Notes: generated by a model not told the origin, from the letters alone. Counted from the stretch's first letter, positions 38,886-48,613 are shown. The stretch: DNA of 64,000 nucleotides from Pandoraea pnomenusa (GCF_000767615.3 NZ_CP009553.3:4526001-4590000), one strand, 5' to 3'. Translations and numbers: made by a program.

Positions 38886-40331
38886 TCAGATCGTCGAGAT
38901 CTGCTGTTCCGGCGGCTGCCGACGCGCCGAGGCCGGCTGCAGCAACGAACCGACGACCATGCCCGCGATCGAGGCGATCAGGCCGGCCAGTTGCGGCGGC
39001 ACCATCGCATCCGGGGCAAACGCTTCGCAGGCGAGCCACACGATCAGGCCGCCGAACACGGACAGCGTGCCGCCCAGCGAGCTCGAACGCTTCCAGTAGA
39101 CACCGAAGGCCAGCGGCACAAAGCAGCACACGAGCGTGACCTTGTAGGCGCTTTCCACCATCTGGAAGATCGACGCGGTCGAATTGAGCGCGTACACCAG
39201 CACGAGCGCCGTGAAGCAAAGCACGACGATACGCATCAGGCGCAGCAGGTGCTTGTCGTCGATCCGGCCCTTGAGCATCGGGCGCACGATGTTCTCCGCG
39301 AACGTCACCGACGGGGCGAGCAGCGTGGCGGACGCGCAACTCTTGATGGCCGACAGCAGCGCACCGAAGAACATCACCTGCGCCACGATCGGCACGCTGG
39401 TGAGCACCAGCTGCGGCAGGATCTGCTGTGGATCGGTGCCGATGTACTTCTGCACCATCGACGGCGCGATCAGCAGCGCGGAGTAGGCCAGGAAAATCGG
39501 GATGAACGTGAAGAAGAAGTACAGCACGCCGCCGGTCACCGAACCGGCCACCGCCACGTTTTCGGACTTCGACGACATCACGCGCTGGAACACGTCCTGC
39601 TGCGGTATCGAGCCGAACATCATGGTGATGCCCGCCGCGATGAACGCGAGCACGTCGGCGGGGTTCATCTCTGGCAGGAACACGAACTTGCCGGCTTCCG
39701 AGGCGTGGGCGATCACGGCGCTCGCGCCGCCCGGCACCATGCCCGAGACGACGACCGCGATGTAGATCAGCCCAACGACGATGATGATCATCTGGATGAA
39801 GTCGGTCACGGCCACCGAGATCATGCCGCCCAGCAGCGTGTAGGCCAGCACGGAGATGGCACCGATGATCATGCCGGTGGGTTCCGACATGGCACCGCCC
39901 GATACCGTATGGAACACGAGGCCGAGCGCCTTGATCTGCGCGCCCACCCAGCCGAGGTACGAGATCACGATGGCGATGCTCGTCACCACCTCGACCGTGC
40001 GGTTGTATTTGAGCTTGTAGAAGTCGCCGATCGTCATGAGGTTCATGCGATACAGCTTGCGGGCGAAGAACATGCCGACGAGCACCAGGCACATCGACGA
40101 GCCGAACGGGTCCGAGACCACGCCGCGCAATCCCTCGCCGAGGAACGTGGCCGGAATGCCGAGCACCGCTTCCGAGCCGAACCAGGTGGCGAACACCACG
40201 GCGATGACCATGCCATACGGCAGGCGACGGCCGGCGACGGTGAAATCCTTGGTATTGCGGACCTTGAGGGCGGCCAGCAGCCCGATGGCCACCGAAATGA
40301 CCCAGTACAGAATGACAAACCAAATCAGCAT
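38886..40331 (-). CDS. Sodium:solute symporter family protein
   Basis: The 481-residue inner-membrane protein belongs to the SSS family (LeuT fold) with about 13 hydrophobic segments. Family features are NTKDFTVAGRRLPYGMV in the first loop, WFGSEAVLGIPATFLGEGLRG, SYLGWVGAQIKALGLVF, GGMISVAVTDFIQM and GSIPQQDVFQRVMSSKS. The substrate (organic acid, amino acid or other) cannot be told from sequence. I start at MLIWFVILYW, giving a normal N-terminus; the frame extends 25 codons more. It is transcribed alone, with a TATAAT (minus strand, 40550-40555) about 220 bases upstream. Confidence 0.87.
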   Translation of the reverse strand: MLIWFVILYWVISVAIGLLAALKVRNTKDFTVAGRRLPYGMVIAVVFATWFGSEAVLGIPATFLGEGLRGVVSDPFGSSMCLVLVGMFFARKLYRMNLMTIGDFYKLKYNRTVEVVTSIAIVISYLGWVGAQIKALGLVFHTVSGGAMSEPTGMIIGAISVLAYTLLGGMISVAVTDFIQMIIIVVGLIYIAVVVSGMVPGGASAVIAHASEAGKFVFLPEMNPADVLAFIAAGITMMFGSIPQQDVFQRVMSSKSENVAVAGSVTGGVLYFFFTFIPIFLAYSALLIAPSMVQKYIGTDPQQILPQLVLTSVPIVAQVMFFGALLSAIKSCASATLLAPSVTFAENIVRPMLKGRIDDKHLLRLMRIVVLCFTALVLVYALNSTASIFQMVESAYKVTLVCCFVPLAFGVYWKRSSSLGGTLSVFGGLIVWLACEAFAPDAMVPPQLAGLIASIAGMVVGSLLQPASARRQPPEQQISTI

Positions 40332-40701
40332 AACGCGGCCCCAGCCAAGCCCCAGGGCGACAGCTCCCGGCAGGCAGCGCCGCGCCGGGGCATGATCCGG
40401 CCGCATGTGGCCGCCCGCGCGCTAACGATACCTTGCCATGGGCCGCAGCCTTCCGGGCAACAGAAAATCAGGTCGGTGCATGACGGGGCTGATGCGATTC
40501 AGCACTCGGGGGCGCCCGTTTTGCCACCTGGCGAAAAAATTTTCGGCCGATTATAGCGGCGGTGAAGACGCGCGGGGAAAAAATCACAATTCCCGCGGGC
40601 AATCGTGGCAAATATCGGGAAATACCTAGTGTCTGGGATGGCGTTGGCCACAGATGACGCTTAACAGAGGGCTTCCGCGTCCCTGCGCTCGCGCGGCCGC
40701 T
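40332..40701. other. Intergenic gap between symporter and methyltransferase genes
   Basis: About 370 bases without a credible gene. It contains a minus-strand TATAAT (40550-40555) lacking a good -35, next to an AT-rich near-palindrome (CGAAAAAATTTTCG, 40532-40545). This could hold the symporter promoter. I see no terminator or RNA gene. Confidence 0.55.
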
Positions 40702-41454
40702 TCAGCGCCGGCGCCAGACCATCCAGTATTCGGCGCCGGCGAAGACCGGTACGGAGTCCTCCACGAGCTGCTTCGTCTCACAGACGAAATCCCGACCCAG
40801 CAGTGCATCGAGGGCTTCGGGCGCGATGCCGAACGGCGGGCCTTTCGGCGTCTCGCGCAAAAAGAAATAGCCGGCCAGACGCGCCCCCGGCGCCAGCAAC
40901 TGCGCCATCCGGTGGGCATAGTCCGGCCAGAGGTGGCGCGGCAATGCGCAGAGAAACGCCCGTTCGTAGATCAAGTCGGGCGCGAACGGGGGCATATAGG
41001 TGAAGAAGTCGGCTTGCTCGACGAGCGCGGCGCGCGGGCCGAGTTGCGCCCGGGCCGACTCGACGGCAACCGGTGAGAAGTCGATGGCTCGCACCGGCCA
41101 GCCCTGCGCGTCGAGCCACGCGGCTTCGTACGCCGAGCCGCACCCCGGAATCAGCGTGGCGCACGGCGCCGCTTCCTGTGCCACGAACTCCCGAAGCGCA
41201 CGAGGCGCGCCGGCGGCGTCCCACGGCATGAACGCGTTGGCGAACCGCTCGTCCCAGAACGCGGCACTCGACGGATCGCGATGGGCGAAGGCGGGTACCG
41301 CCGGCGCGCCACTGTCCCGCGCACGCGTTTCGCCCGTGCCAGTCGCGGCCTCGGTGTGATCCGCCCCGCCCATGCCGGCCATCTCCGGGCCGTCGCCATC
41401 GCGCGGTGCGTGCAGCGGCCAGACCTTGGGGGACCACGACGGGAAGACGGACAT
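40702..41454 (-). CDS. TPMT-family SAM-dependent methyltransferase
   Basis: The 250-residue protein has the thiopurine methyltransferase-type fold. SAM motif I is ATLIPGCGSAYEAAWL, followed by GWPVRAIDFSPVAVE, the DLIYERAFLCALP motif and LAGYFFLRETPKGPPFGI. TPMT relatives methylate thiols, tellurite/selenium compounds or halides; the substrate here is unknown. The first ~50 residues are low-complexity, so later ATGs (41382 or 41373) are possible starts. It lies 22 bases after ubiB on the same strand and may share its mRNA. Confidence 0.85.
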   Translation of the reverse strand: MSVFPSWSPKVWPLHAPRDGDGPEMAGMGGADHTEAATGTGETRARDSGAPAVPAFAHRDPSSAAFWDERFANAFMPWDAAGAPRALREFVAQEAAPCATLIPGCGSAYEAAWLDAQGWPVRAIDFSPVAVESARAQLGPRAALVEQADFFTYMPPFAPDLIYERAFLCALPRHLWPDYAHRMAQLLAPGARLAGYFFLRETPKGPPFGIAPEALDALLGRDFVCETKQLVEDSVPVFAGAEYWMVWRRR

Positions 41455-41476
41455 GTTCGATTCCTTGGCAGGCGGC

Positions 41477-43036
41477 TCAGCTGTAGAGCCAGATGAATGC
41501 CGCCAGTATTCCGATGGAGATGCCGCCGACCAGGCAGAAGGCGCCGGTCAGCAAGCGATTCGTGCGACGTTGCTCCTGCAACAGCGCGAGCAGCAGCGTA
41601 TCGTCCTGCGGTCGCGCATGCGCCGCAAGCGCCTGATGGATCAGGCGCGGCAACTGCGGCATCGTCTTGCTCCACTGGGGCGCTTCCGCCTTCAGGCGCT
41701 CGAGCCAGCCGCGCGGGCCGATCTGTTCGGCCATCCAGCGCTCGAGGAACGGTTTGGCTGTCTTCCAGAGGTCCAGATCCGGGTCGAGCTGGCGCCCGAG
41801 CCCCTCGATATTGAGCAGTGTCTTCTGGAGCAGCACGAGTTGCGGCTGAATCTCGACATTGAAGCGGCGCGACGTCTGGAACAGGCGCATGAGCACCAGG
41901 CCGAGCGAGATTTCCTTGAGGGGACGGTCGAAATACGGTTCGCAAACGGCACGGATCGCGCCCTCGAGTTCCTCCACACGGGTATCCGGCGGCACCCAGC
42001 CGGACTCCAGGTGCAGCGACGCCACCCGGTGGTAGTCGCGCCGGAAGAACGCCAGAAAGTTCTGCGCGAGATAATTCTTGTCGAATTCGGACAAGGCGCC
42101 CACGATGCCGCAATCGAGCGCGATGTAGCGCCCCAGCGTCGATGGCTCGAGGCTCACGAGAATATTGCCCGGGTGCATGTCGGCGTGGAAGAAGCCGTCG
42201 CGCAGGAACTGCGTGAAGAAGATCTCCACGCCCTCGCGCGCGAGCTTCTTCAGATCGACGCCGGCATCGCGCAGCACCTCGATCTGGCTGATGGGCACGC
42301 CGCGCATGCGCTCCATCACGAGTACCGAGCTCGAGCTGAATTCCCAGTAGATCTCGGGCACCATCAGCATGCCTGAGTCGATGAAGTTGCGGCGCAGTTG
42401 CGCGGCGTTGGCGGCTTCACGCATCAGGTCGAGTTCGTCGTGCAGGTACTTGTCGAACTCCGCGACCACCTCGCGCGGCTTGAGGCGCTTGCCGTCTGGC
42501 CACAGTCGCTCCACCCAGCCGGCGAGATCGCGCATGAGCGCCAGATCGCTGTCGATCACGACGAGCATGTTCGGTCGCAGCACCTTGACCGCGACCTCCT
42601 TGCCGGCGTGCTCGCCCTCGCGAACGCGTGCGAAGTGCACCTGGGCGATCGACGCACTGGCCACTGGCGTGCGCTCGAACTCCACGAACACTTCCTCGAG
42701 CGGACGGCCCAGAGACTTCTCGATGCTTGCACGCGCCACGTCCGGATCGAAAGGCGGTACCTGGTCCTGCAGGCGCGCCAGTTCCTGGGCGATGTCGGGC
42801 GGCATCAGGTCACGTCGCGTCGACAACACCTGGCCGAACTTCACGAAGATCGGGCCGAGCGATTCGAGGGCAAGTCGCAAACGCTCGCCGCGCGGCGCCT
42901 TGAGCCCCGAGCGGCCCAACGTCGCCACGCGCAGCAGCGCGCGCGTGACCGGATGCGGAATACTCGAGAGCACGAGCTCGTCGAGCCCATACCGATAGCA
43001 GACGATGAAAATCTTGATCAGACGCAGAAGACGCAT
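41477..43036 (-). CDS. ubiB: Ubiquinone biosynthesis protein UbiB
   Basis: UbiB is an atypical kinase-like ATPase needed for coenzyme Q synthesis. The 519-residue product has the KxGQ signature ([16 protein letters not shown], about residues 70-85), the ASASIAQVH segment that replaces the normal P-loop, [18 protein letters not shown], and two membrane helices at the C-terminus (about 493-518). It starts 3 bases after the ubiJ stop, so the two are cotranscribed. With UbiE and UbiJ it makes this a Q biosynthesis cluster. Confidence 0.96.
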   Translation of the reverse strand: MRLLRLIKIFIVCYRYGLDELVLSSIPHPVTRALLRVATLGRSGLKAPRGERLRLALESLGPIFVKFGQVLSTRRDLMPPDIAQELARLQDQVPPFDPDVARASIEKSLGRPLEEVFVEFERTPVASASIAQVHFARVREGEHAGKEVAVKVLRPNMLVVIDSDLALMRDLAGWVERLWPDGKRLKPREVVAEFDKYLHDELDLMREAANAAQLRRNFIDSGMLMVPEIYWEFSSSSVLVMERMRGVPISQIEVLRDAGVDLKKLAREGVEIFFTQFLRDGFFHADMHPGNILVSLEPSTLGRYIALDCGIVGALSEFDKNYLAQNFLAFFRRDYHRVASLHLESGWVPPDTRVEELEGAIRAVCEPYFDRPLKEISLGLVLMRLFQTSRRFNVEIQPQLVLLQKTLLNIEGLGRQLDPDLDLWKTAKPFLERWMAEQIGPRGWLERLKAEAPQWSKTMPQLPRLIHQALAAHARPQDDTLLLALLQEQRRTNRLLTGAFCLVGGISIGILAAFIWLYS

Positions 43037-43039
43037 TGG

Positions 43040-43675
43040 TCAGCGGCCTCCGTTGGTGCGCGGGACCGACGGCGCTGCGGCCCCGGGCGCGCCCTTGCGG
43101 CGCTCGATCTTCTCGATGCGCTTCTCGAGCCGGGCGAGGTCGTCGCGCAGCGTGCCGATCTCGGTGCGCATGGCATCCAGGCGCGGTCGCGCCACCAGCA
43201 TCGGATGCTCTTCCACGAGAAAGTCGGCGAGCGAGCGTGCGAGCGTGCCTCCGGTGCGCCGTGCACCGGCGACGGCCGCCTTGCCCGTCTCGGTCACGCG
43301 GTGCGCGGCGGCGTCGCCAATCACCTTGCTCAGGTCTTCGGCGACTTCCCAGCGCAGATGTTGAGCGAGATAGGACACGGTGTTGGCGAACTCGGCGTCG
43401 CCCTCGATCTTGACGTGACGCATGACGGCGGCCTGTCCACCGCCCGCGAAATCGGCCAGCGCCGCAGGCGGCACCGAGATGCCGACGTCGCAGGCGTGAT
43501 CCGGTTCGGCGGCGGCGAGATAGCCGTCCTCGCCCACGCGCAGGCGCAGGTCGATCGCGGACATCGCCAGCCGGGCAGACGCGCCGACGTGATGACGCAA
43601 ACGCTCGCGAGCCCAGGGTTCGCGGGCAAGCAGATGGTTCACGGTGGCGGCAAAGGCTTTGGCGGCTACGGTCAT
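43040..43675 (-). CDS. ubiJ: Ubiquinone biosynthesis accessory factor UbiJ (SCP2-like)
   Basis: The 211-residue protein has an N-terminal SCP2-like lipid-binding domain and a C-terminal coiled coil (about residues 165-198, LRDDLARLEKRIEKIERR), as in UbiJ. UbiJ helps hold and organise Q intermediates in the Ubi complex. The ATG at 43675 (MTVAAKAFAATVNHLL) matches the usual start; the frame runs on to 43786 without homology. It ends 3 bases before ubiB. A terminator upstream of it (43747-43783) means it probably has its own promoter. Confidence 0.9.
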   Translation of the reverse strand: MTVAAKAFAATVNHLLAREPWARERLRHHVGASARLAMSAIDLRLRVGEDGYLAAAEPDHACDVGISVPPAALADFAGGGQAAVMRHVKIEGDAEFANTVSYLAQHLRWEVAEDLSKVIGDAAAHRVTETGKAAVAGARRTGGTLARSLADFLVEEHPMLVARPRLDAMRTEIGTLRDDLARLEKRIEKIERRKGAPGAAAPSVPRTNGGR

Positions 43676-43746
43676 GAGCTTGGCGGCCGGCCGGCGCTGA
43701 ACACCGGCCGTACCGAAAGACGCCGCCCGGCATGAAACGTTCGGAC

Positions 43747-43783
43747 GGCAAAAACAAAAGAGCCCGCGTGGTGCGCGGGCTCT
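43747..43783 (-). terminator. Terminator of the Tim44-like gene
   Basis: A 10-bp stem (AGAGCCCGCG / CGCGGGCTCT, 5-base loop) is followed on the minus strand by TTTGTTTTTGCC. It lies between the Tim44-like gene and ubiJ. Confidence 0.85.
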
Positions 43784-43819
43784 CATTGTAAGGCAGGTTA
43801 CGCCAAAATCGTCGCGAGC

Positions 43820-44824
43820 TTAGCTGAGCTGCTGAATCCCGGCGAGCACCCAGCCGCCGCTGCCGGTCACCGGCTTGGTCAGGTTCCACACCTCGTTGAA
43901 CGGCTCGGCCGGGGCGCCTTCGGCTTCACGGATCAGACCGGAGAAGCGAACGCTCGCCATGTACTCGGTGGCCGTCTGCTCGATGCCGAGGAGCTCGGCG
44001 TCCAGTTGGACCACATCCGTACGGTTGTTCGCCTTGCCGCGCTCTTCGAGATCCATCTTGATTTCCGCGAACATCTGCGGCGTGGTGAACTCGTTGATGT
44101 CGGCCTGATCGCCCTTGTCCCAGGCGGCTTGCAGACGGTTGAAGTACACCTTCGCGCTGCGCAGGAAGCCCTCGGTATCGAAACCGGCGGGCACGCCAAA
44201 CGGCTCGGCGGCGGCAGCGGCGCCAACGGACCCGGCGGCCCCGGCGGCGGCCGGCACGGCCGACAGCGACGGTTGGGTCGAGGACGAACCCGCCTGCGGC
44301 GCTTGCTGGCTGTCCCACGACTGGCGCAGCGAAGTGTTCGAGGCGTTCGACGCATCGGCGCCCGCGCCGGCGTAGGCCGGCGTCTGCTGCTGCGACTTGT
44401 TGCCGCGCAGACGGCGGATCAGCCAGATCACGGCAAACGCGATCAGCGCGATCACGATGGCATTGGCCATCATGCTGGCGAACGCACCGCCCAGGCCAAA
44501 GTGCGAGAGCAGCGCGGCAATGCCGAGGCCAGCGGCCAGACCGGCGATCGGGCCCAGCCAGCGGTTGGCCGGCTTGGCAGCTGCGGCGGCGCCCGCGGCA
44601 CCTGCACCGGCGGCGGCCGGCGCGGCCTGGTTCGGCGCGGCGCCCGGGGTCGTCTGTGCCGGTTGCTGCGGGGTCGCCTGGCGTTGCGTGACGGTGTTGG
44701 ACTGCTTGCCGATGCTCCGGCCGCCGCCAACGCGCTTGGCGTCAGCATCGGCGATCGTCATGCCGACCGCGATGACGCCGGCCACTACGCCCAACAACAG
44801 CTTGTTTTTCAGGAACTGGAACAT
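43820..44824 (-). CDS. Tim44-like domain protein
   Basis: The 334-residue protein has an N-terminal signal or anchor (GVVAGVIAVGMTIADADA), a Gln/Pro/Ala-rich linker, a second hydrophobic region (about residues 93-136) and a C-terminal Tim44-like domain with FLRSAKVYFNRLQAAWDKGD and GLIREAEG. In mitochondria Tim44 tethers the import motor; in bacteria the role is unknown. It sits between ubiE and ubiJ on the same strand. A terminator follows it and a hairpin precedes it, so it may be its own unit. Confidence 0.88.
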   Translation of the reverse strand: MFQFLKNKLLLGVVAGVIAVGMTIADADAKRVGGGRSIGKQSNTVTQRQATPQQPAQTTPGAAPNQAAPAAAGAGAAGAAAAAKPANRWLGPIAGLAAGLGIAALLSHFGLGGAFASMMANAIVIALIAFAVIWLIRRLRGNKSQQQTPAYAGAGADASNASNTSLRQSWDSQQAPQAGSSSTQPSLSAVPAAAGAAGSVGAAAAAEPFGVPAGFDTEGFLRSAKVYFNRLQAAWDKGDQADINEFTTPQMFAEIKMDLEERGKANNRTDVVQLDAELLGIEQTATEYMASVRFSGLIREAEGAPAEPFNEVWNLTKPVTGSGGWVLAGIQQLS

Positions 44825-44962
44825 CGTTCTGGTCTCTCCGTGGAGTTATCGGTTGCTGTCTACTGACAGGCGTCGACCCGAATGGTTCAGGGCAATTTCA
44901 TGCACCGAAACCAGGGGACGCGTGAGGGGATCCTGACACAGCAAAATTAGTCAGAAATTAGC

Positions 44963-45005
44963 GAAGCGCCCCGGTGCGGGAATTTTCCGCGGACCGGGGC
45001 GCTTC
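44963..45005 (-). terminator. Large hairpin downstream of ubiE, possible terminator
   Basis: A 13-bp stem (GAAGCGCCCCGGT / ACCGGGGCGCTTC) with a GC-rich inner part lies between ubiE and the Tim44-like gene. The minus-strand tail (GCTAATTTCTG) is only weakly T-rich, so it may be a partial terminator or an mRNA-stabilising element. Confidence 0.55.
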
Positions 45006-45062
45006 GGCAACTTCATCGACTTCAGCGCAGCTCAGCGTAAGTGAGCGCTTATCCTCGAGGTA

Positions 45063-45797
45063 TCAGAACTTGCGTCCGATGTGCAGTGCGACCACGCCGG
45101 CGGTCATGTTGTGGTATTCCACGCGCTCCAGTCCGGCGTCTTCCATGAGCGTCTTGAGCGTTTCCTGGTCCGGGTGCATGCGGATCGATTCGGCCAGATA
45201 GCGATAGCTGTCGGCGTCGCCCGCGATGCGCGAACCGAGCCACGGCAGCACCTTGAACGAGTAGGTGTCGTAGGCCTTCTCGAGCGGCTGCCACACCTTC
45301 GAGAACTCCAGCACCATGACCTTGCCGCCCGGCTTGATCACGCGCCGCATCTCCGCGAGCGCGGCATCCTTGTGGGTCATGTTGCGCAGACCGAACGCCA
45401 CGGTCACCACGTCGAAATAGTTCGACGGGAACGGCAGCTTCTCGGCGTCGCAGAGCAGCGACGGGGTGACGATGCCGGCGTCGAGCAGCCGATCGCGGCC
45501 CACGCGCAGCATCGATTCGTTGATGTCGGTGAGCCAGACTTCGCCGGTCGGCCCGGCCGCGCGCGCGAACGCCTTCGAGAGGTCGCCCGTGCCGCCCGCG
45601 ATGTCGAGCACCTTGAAGCCGGGCCGCACCGCGGCGCGCCCGATCGTGAATGCCTTCCAGACGCGATGCAGGCCGCCCGACATCAGATCGTTCATGATGT
45701 CGTACTTGTTCGCGACCGAATGGAACACCTCGGCCACCTTGCCGGCCTTGTCCTTCTCGTCGACGGTTTCATAACCGAAGTGGGTCTGTTGGCCCAT
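45063..45797 (-). CDS. ubiE: UbiE C-methyltransferase (ubiquinone/menaquinone)
   Basis: UbiE adds the C-methyl group in ubiquinone (and menaquinone) synthesis. The 244-residue product has [20 protein letters not shown] motif [43 protein letters not shown] and [15 protein letters not shown], all diagnostic for UbiE. It starts 60 bases after the DUF971 stop on the same strand and leads into the Tim44-ubiJ-ubiB run. Confidence 0.97.
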   Translation of the reverse strand: MGQQTHFGYETVDEKDKAGKVAEVFHSVANKYDIMNDLMSGGLHRVWKAFTIGRAAVRPGFKVLDIAGGTGDLSKAFARAAGPTGEVWLTDINESMLRVGRDRLLDAGIVTPSLLCDAEKLPFPSNYFDVVTVAFGLRNMTHKDAALAEMRRVIKPGGKVMVLEFSKVWQPLEKAYDTYSFKVLPWLGSRIAGDADSYRYLAESIRMHPDQETLKTLMEDAGLERVEYHNMTAGVVALHIGRKF

Positions 45798-45857
45798 TGC
45801 ACATCTCCCTAATCATATAAGCAGGCGCACACTCGCAGCGCGCGCCCCGCCGGGGCC

Positions 45858-46271
45858 TCAGTGGTGGTGGCAGCCACCGGCGGCCGGCGACGGCATCGGC
45901 GTGTCGCGCTCGACACCTGCCGCCGCGAGCTTGTCCAGGTATTCCTGCCACAGGGCGTCCTGACGCACGCACAGCTCGTAGAGGTAGTCCCACGAATAGA
46001 TGCCGGTGTCGTGCCCGTCGGAGAAGACGGGGCGCACCGCATAGTTTCCGATCGGCTCCAGGCCGGTGAGTTCGACGTCGCGCTTGCCGGTCTGGAGCGT
46101 CTCCTGCCCCGGGCCGTGACCGCGGACTTCCGCCGACGGCGAGAGCACGCGCAGGAATTCGAATGGCAGGCGGTAATGCTTGCCGTCCTCGTAACCGAGT
46201 TCCAGCACCTTCGAAGTGCGATGCAGCGTCAGGGAAACGGGAATCGGCGTGTCTTTCTCCAGCCCAGCCAT
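45858..46271 (-). CDS. DUF971 domain-containing protein
   Basis: The 137-residue protein has the DUF971 (gamma-butyrobetaine hydroxylase N-terminal-like) fold, with LTLHRTSKVLELGYEDG, the FEFLRVLSPSAEVRGHG core, NYAVRPVFSDGHDTGIYSWDYL and a C-terminal Cys/His tail GGCHHH. The domain is often found beside Fe-S or ubiquinone genes; no activity is shown. The ATG at 46271 gives a family-like N-terminus. It lies between the HIT gene (52 bases) and ubiE (60 bases). Confidence 0.87.
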   Translation of the reverse strand: MAGLEKDTPIPVSLTLHRTSKVLELGYEDGKHYRLPFEFLRVLSPSAEVRGHGPGQETLQTGKRDVELTGLEPIGNYAVRPVFSDGHDTGIYSWDYLYELCVRQDALWQEYLDKLAAAGVERDTPMPSPAAGGCHHH

Positions 46272-46323
46272 GATCTTGCTCCAGAAGAATCGGTCGGCAG
46301 TATAGCCGCTCAGGCGCCGGCGG

Positions 46324-46761
46324 TCATGCCGGCCATGCGGCAACGCGCTTCAATTCTGCCACGATGGCCTCGCGCAGGGCCGGCAGCCGGGCGATGCGCG
46401 GCGCGAGCGCCGCCTCGGGCAGCGCGCGCTGCGGCGCGCTCCAGACCGAGCCGGGGAAATGCACGTCGTCGCGATAGCGGGGAATGACGTGCCAGTGCAC
46501 ATGCGGCACCATGTTACCCAGGCTCGCCACGTTGACCTTGTGCGGCGACAGCACGGCGCGCTGAGCCGTCTCCACGGCAAACACGGCGCGCATCACATGC
46601 TCGCGCGCCGCCTCGGGCAGATCGCTCATTTCGGCGACATGCGCGTGCCAGATCACCCTGGCGAACCCCGGGTAGCCGGCTTCGTCGGCCAGCACCACGC
46701 GCAGCACCGGATCGCGCCACACGACTTCACCGCCGTCGCCGGCGCAAAACGGACATTCCAT
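46324..46761 (-). CDS. HIT family hydrolase
   Basis: The 145-residue protein is a histidine-triad nucleotide hydrolase. The zinc-type CPFC occurs near the start and the catalytic triad motif HVHWHVIPRY near residue 90, following VNVASLGNMVP. HIT enzymes hydrolyse nucleotide phosphoramidates or dinucleotides; the substrate is unknown. The ATG at 46761 follows GGGAGA. Directly upstream is a 10-base tandem repeat (46771-46827) that reaches the ribosome site. It is first in the run HIT-DUF971-ubiE. Confidence 0.88.
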   Translation of the reverse strand: MECPFCAGDGGEVVWRDPVLRVVLADEAGYPGFARVIWHAHVAEMSDLPEAAREHVMRAVFAVETAQRAVLSPHKVNVASLGNMVPHVHWHVIPRYRDDVHFPGSVWSAPQRALPEAALAPRIARLPALREAIVAELKRVAAWPA

Positions 46762-46770
46762 GTTCGGTCT

Positions 46771-46827
46771 CCCTTCGTTGCGCTTCGTTGCGCTTCGGTG
46801 CACTTCGTTACGCTTCGTTGCGCTTCA
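46771..46827. repeat. 10-base tandem repeat upstream of the HIT gene
   Basis: Six imperfect copies of CGCTTCGTTG lie head to tail (the last one partial). The first copy ends within the ribosome-site region, 10 bases before the HIT-gene ATG. Two copies are exact and the others differ at one to three positions. It is non-coding. Confidence 0.85.
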
Positions 46828-46924
46828 TCCCATTGCGTGACGCCAGGCGACGCCACGTGACACGCCGTCGTCCTTCGCCGCCCCTGGTCGCGCGGCGGTG
46901 TCCTTCAATGGCGCGCATAACGCC

Positions 46925-48613
46925 TCAATGCTTCCTGCCCTTCTTGCGCTTGCCGGTCGCCGGATCCACCGGACCGAGCGCCAGTTCGGCGAAATCGATC
47001 TCGCTGAGCATCTCGCGCAGCGTCTCGTCGTTGATGCGATGCGTGATGCGCAAGCGCGACAGTTCCACGCGTTCGGCCTGCAGCGCGGCTGCGCGCAAAC
47101 GCCGCTCCACTTCCACATCGCGCACGGCGCGCGCGCGCATCTCTTCGGTCGCGCTTGCCGCGTTGAGCGCACGCCGGTAGCGCCCCATGACCCGGGCGGC
47201 CGCTTCCGCGCACACGGCGGTGTCCAGTTCGTCGCCCGACCTGGCGATCACCTTCTGCAACGACTCGATGGCGCGAATCGCCGCCTCGGACGCCGCCAGC
47301 CGAGCTTCGGCCATCTCCCGGTTGCGCGGGTCCTCGACCGGCCAGCGCACACCACGCAGCAGGATCGGCAGGCCGATGCTTCCTCCGATGAGCGACAGCA
47401 GGATGACCCCGGCGGCCAGAAAGATCAGCAGATCGCGCCCCGGGAAAGGGGCGCCGCCCGGCAGCGCGAGCGGCACCGACAGGGCGCCGGCCAGCGTCAC
47501 CGCGCCGCGCACGCCCGAGAGCGCCGTCACGCCGGTAAAACGCATGCCGGGCTTCATCGTGATTTCCCCGCGACGCATGCCGAGGAAGTACATCACTCGC
47601 CACGCCGACCACACCCAGCAAAAGCGCAGCACGATGAGCACCGCCGAAATCGCGCCCACATAAGCCATCAACTCGCCGAGATTGAGCAACGTGCCCCACA
47701 GATGCTGGTTCGGTCGCAGCGCCGCGCGCACGATATCGGGCAATTGCAGGCCGAGCAGCACGAACACCGCGCCGTTGAACACGAATTCGAGCATCGACCA
47801 CACGCCGTTGCCGAGAATGCGCGTGGCCGTGCGGCTGTTGAGCAGATCGGTCGAGCTCACGGTCATGCCCGCGGCCACGGCCGCGAGAATGCCCGAGAAG
47901 CCGAAATGCTCCGCCAGCAGATAGGCGGCAAACGGCATGAGCAGGAGCAGCAGCACGACCGTGGCCGGTTCCTCGTTGGAGACGTCGAGCACCCGGCGGT
48001 GAAATTGCGTGAAGAGCCAAGTCACCGCCCAGCCGGCGAGCAGGCCGCCGAGCGCGATGACGAAGAAGGAAAACGTGGCGTTGCCGATCGAGAACAGGCC
48101 GGTGGTGGCCGCCACGATGGCGAACTTGAACGCGACGAGGCCCGACGCATCGTTCATCATCGCTTCGCCTTCGAGCACGTGCATGAGACGCGTGGGCATG
48201 CGCAGGCGCCCGGTGAGCGCGGATACGGCCACCGCGTCGGTCGGCGAGAGCACGCCGCCGAGCGCAAACGCCACGGCCAGCGGTATCGACGGAATCATCC
48301 AGTGGATGAAGTACCCCACGCCGAGCACCGTGAAGATCACCAGACCGAGCGCCATGGCGATGATCGGCACGCGCAGGTGCCAGAACTCGCGCTTGGGCAT
48401 GCGCCAGCCGTCGGCGAAGAGCAGCGGGGGAATGAACAGCAGGAAGAAGATCTCGGGGTCGAGATCGATGTGCAGCCCCGCGCCCGGCCAGGCGAGCGCG
48501 GCGCCCACGGCGATCTGCACCAGCGGCACCGGCAGGAATCGGACGAAGCTGACCAGCACGCCGGTCAGCGCCACCACGAACAGCAGGATCAGTGCTGTAT
48601 AGACTACCTCCAT
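46925..48613 (-). CDS. CPA1 family cation/proton antiporter
   Basis: The 562-residue protein is a Na+/H+ (or K+/H+) antiporter of the NhaP/NHE type with about 12 membrane helices. The key charged segments are GVLSPTDAVAVSAL near residue 121 and EGEAMMNDASGLVAF near residue 148 (the ND pair that binds cation). A soluble C-terminal region (about residues 420-562) carries helical, charged sequence and ends in a basic KRKKGRKH tail. It is transcribed alone on the minus strand after the giant oxidoreductase gene. Confidence 0.9.
   Translation of the reverse strand: MEVVYTALILLFVVALTGVLVSFVRFLPVPLVQIAVGAALAWPGAGLHIDLDPEIFFLLFIPPLLFADGWRMPKREFWHLRVPIIAMALGLVIFTVLGVGYFIHWMIPSIPLAVAFALGGVLSPTDAVAVSALTGRLRMPTRLMHVLEGEAMMNDASGLVAFKFAIVAATTGLFSIGNATFSFFVIALGGLLAGWAVTWLFTQFHRRVLDVSNEEPATVVLLLLLMPFAAYLLAEHFGFSGILAAVAAGMTVSSTDLLNSRTATRILGNGVWSMLEFVFNGAVFVLLGLQLPDIVRAALRPNQHLWGTLLNLGELMAYVGAISAVLIVLRFCWVWSAWRVMYFLGMRRGEITMKPGMRFTGVTALSGVRGAVTLAGALSVPLALPGGAPFPGRDLLIFLAAGVILLSLIGGSIGLPILLRGVRWPVEDPRNREMAEARLAASEAAIRAIESLQKVIARSGDELDTAVCAEAAARVMGRYRRALNAASATEEMRARAVRDVEVERRLRAAALQAERVELSRLRITHRINDETLREMLSEIDFAELALGPVDPATGKRKKGRKH

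Noticed and set aside
46771..46860. Possible CRISPR array from the repeated 10-base units
   Set aside because: Units are head to tail without spacers, far too short for CRISPR repeats, and no cas genes are near.
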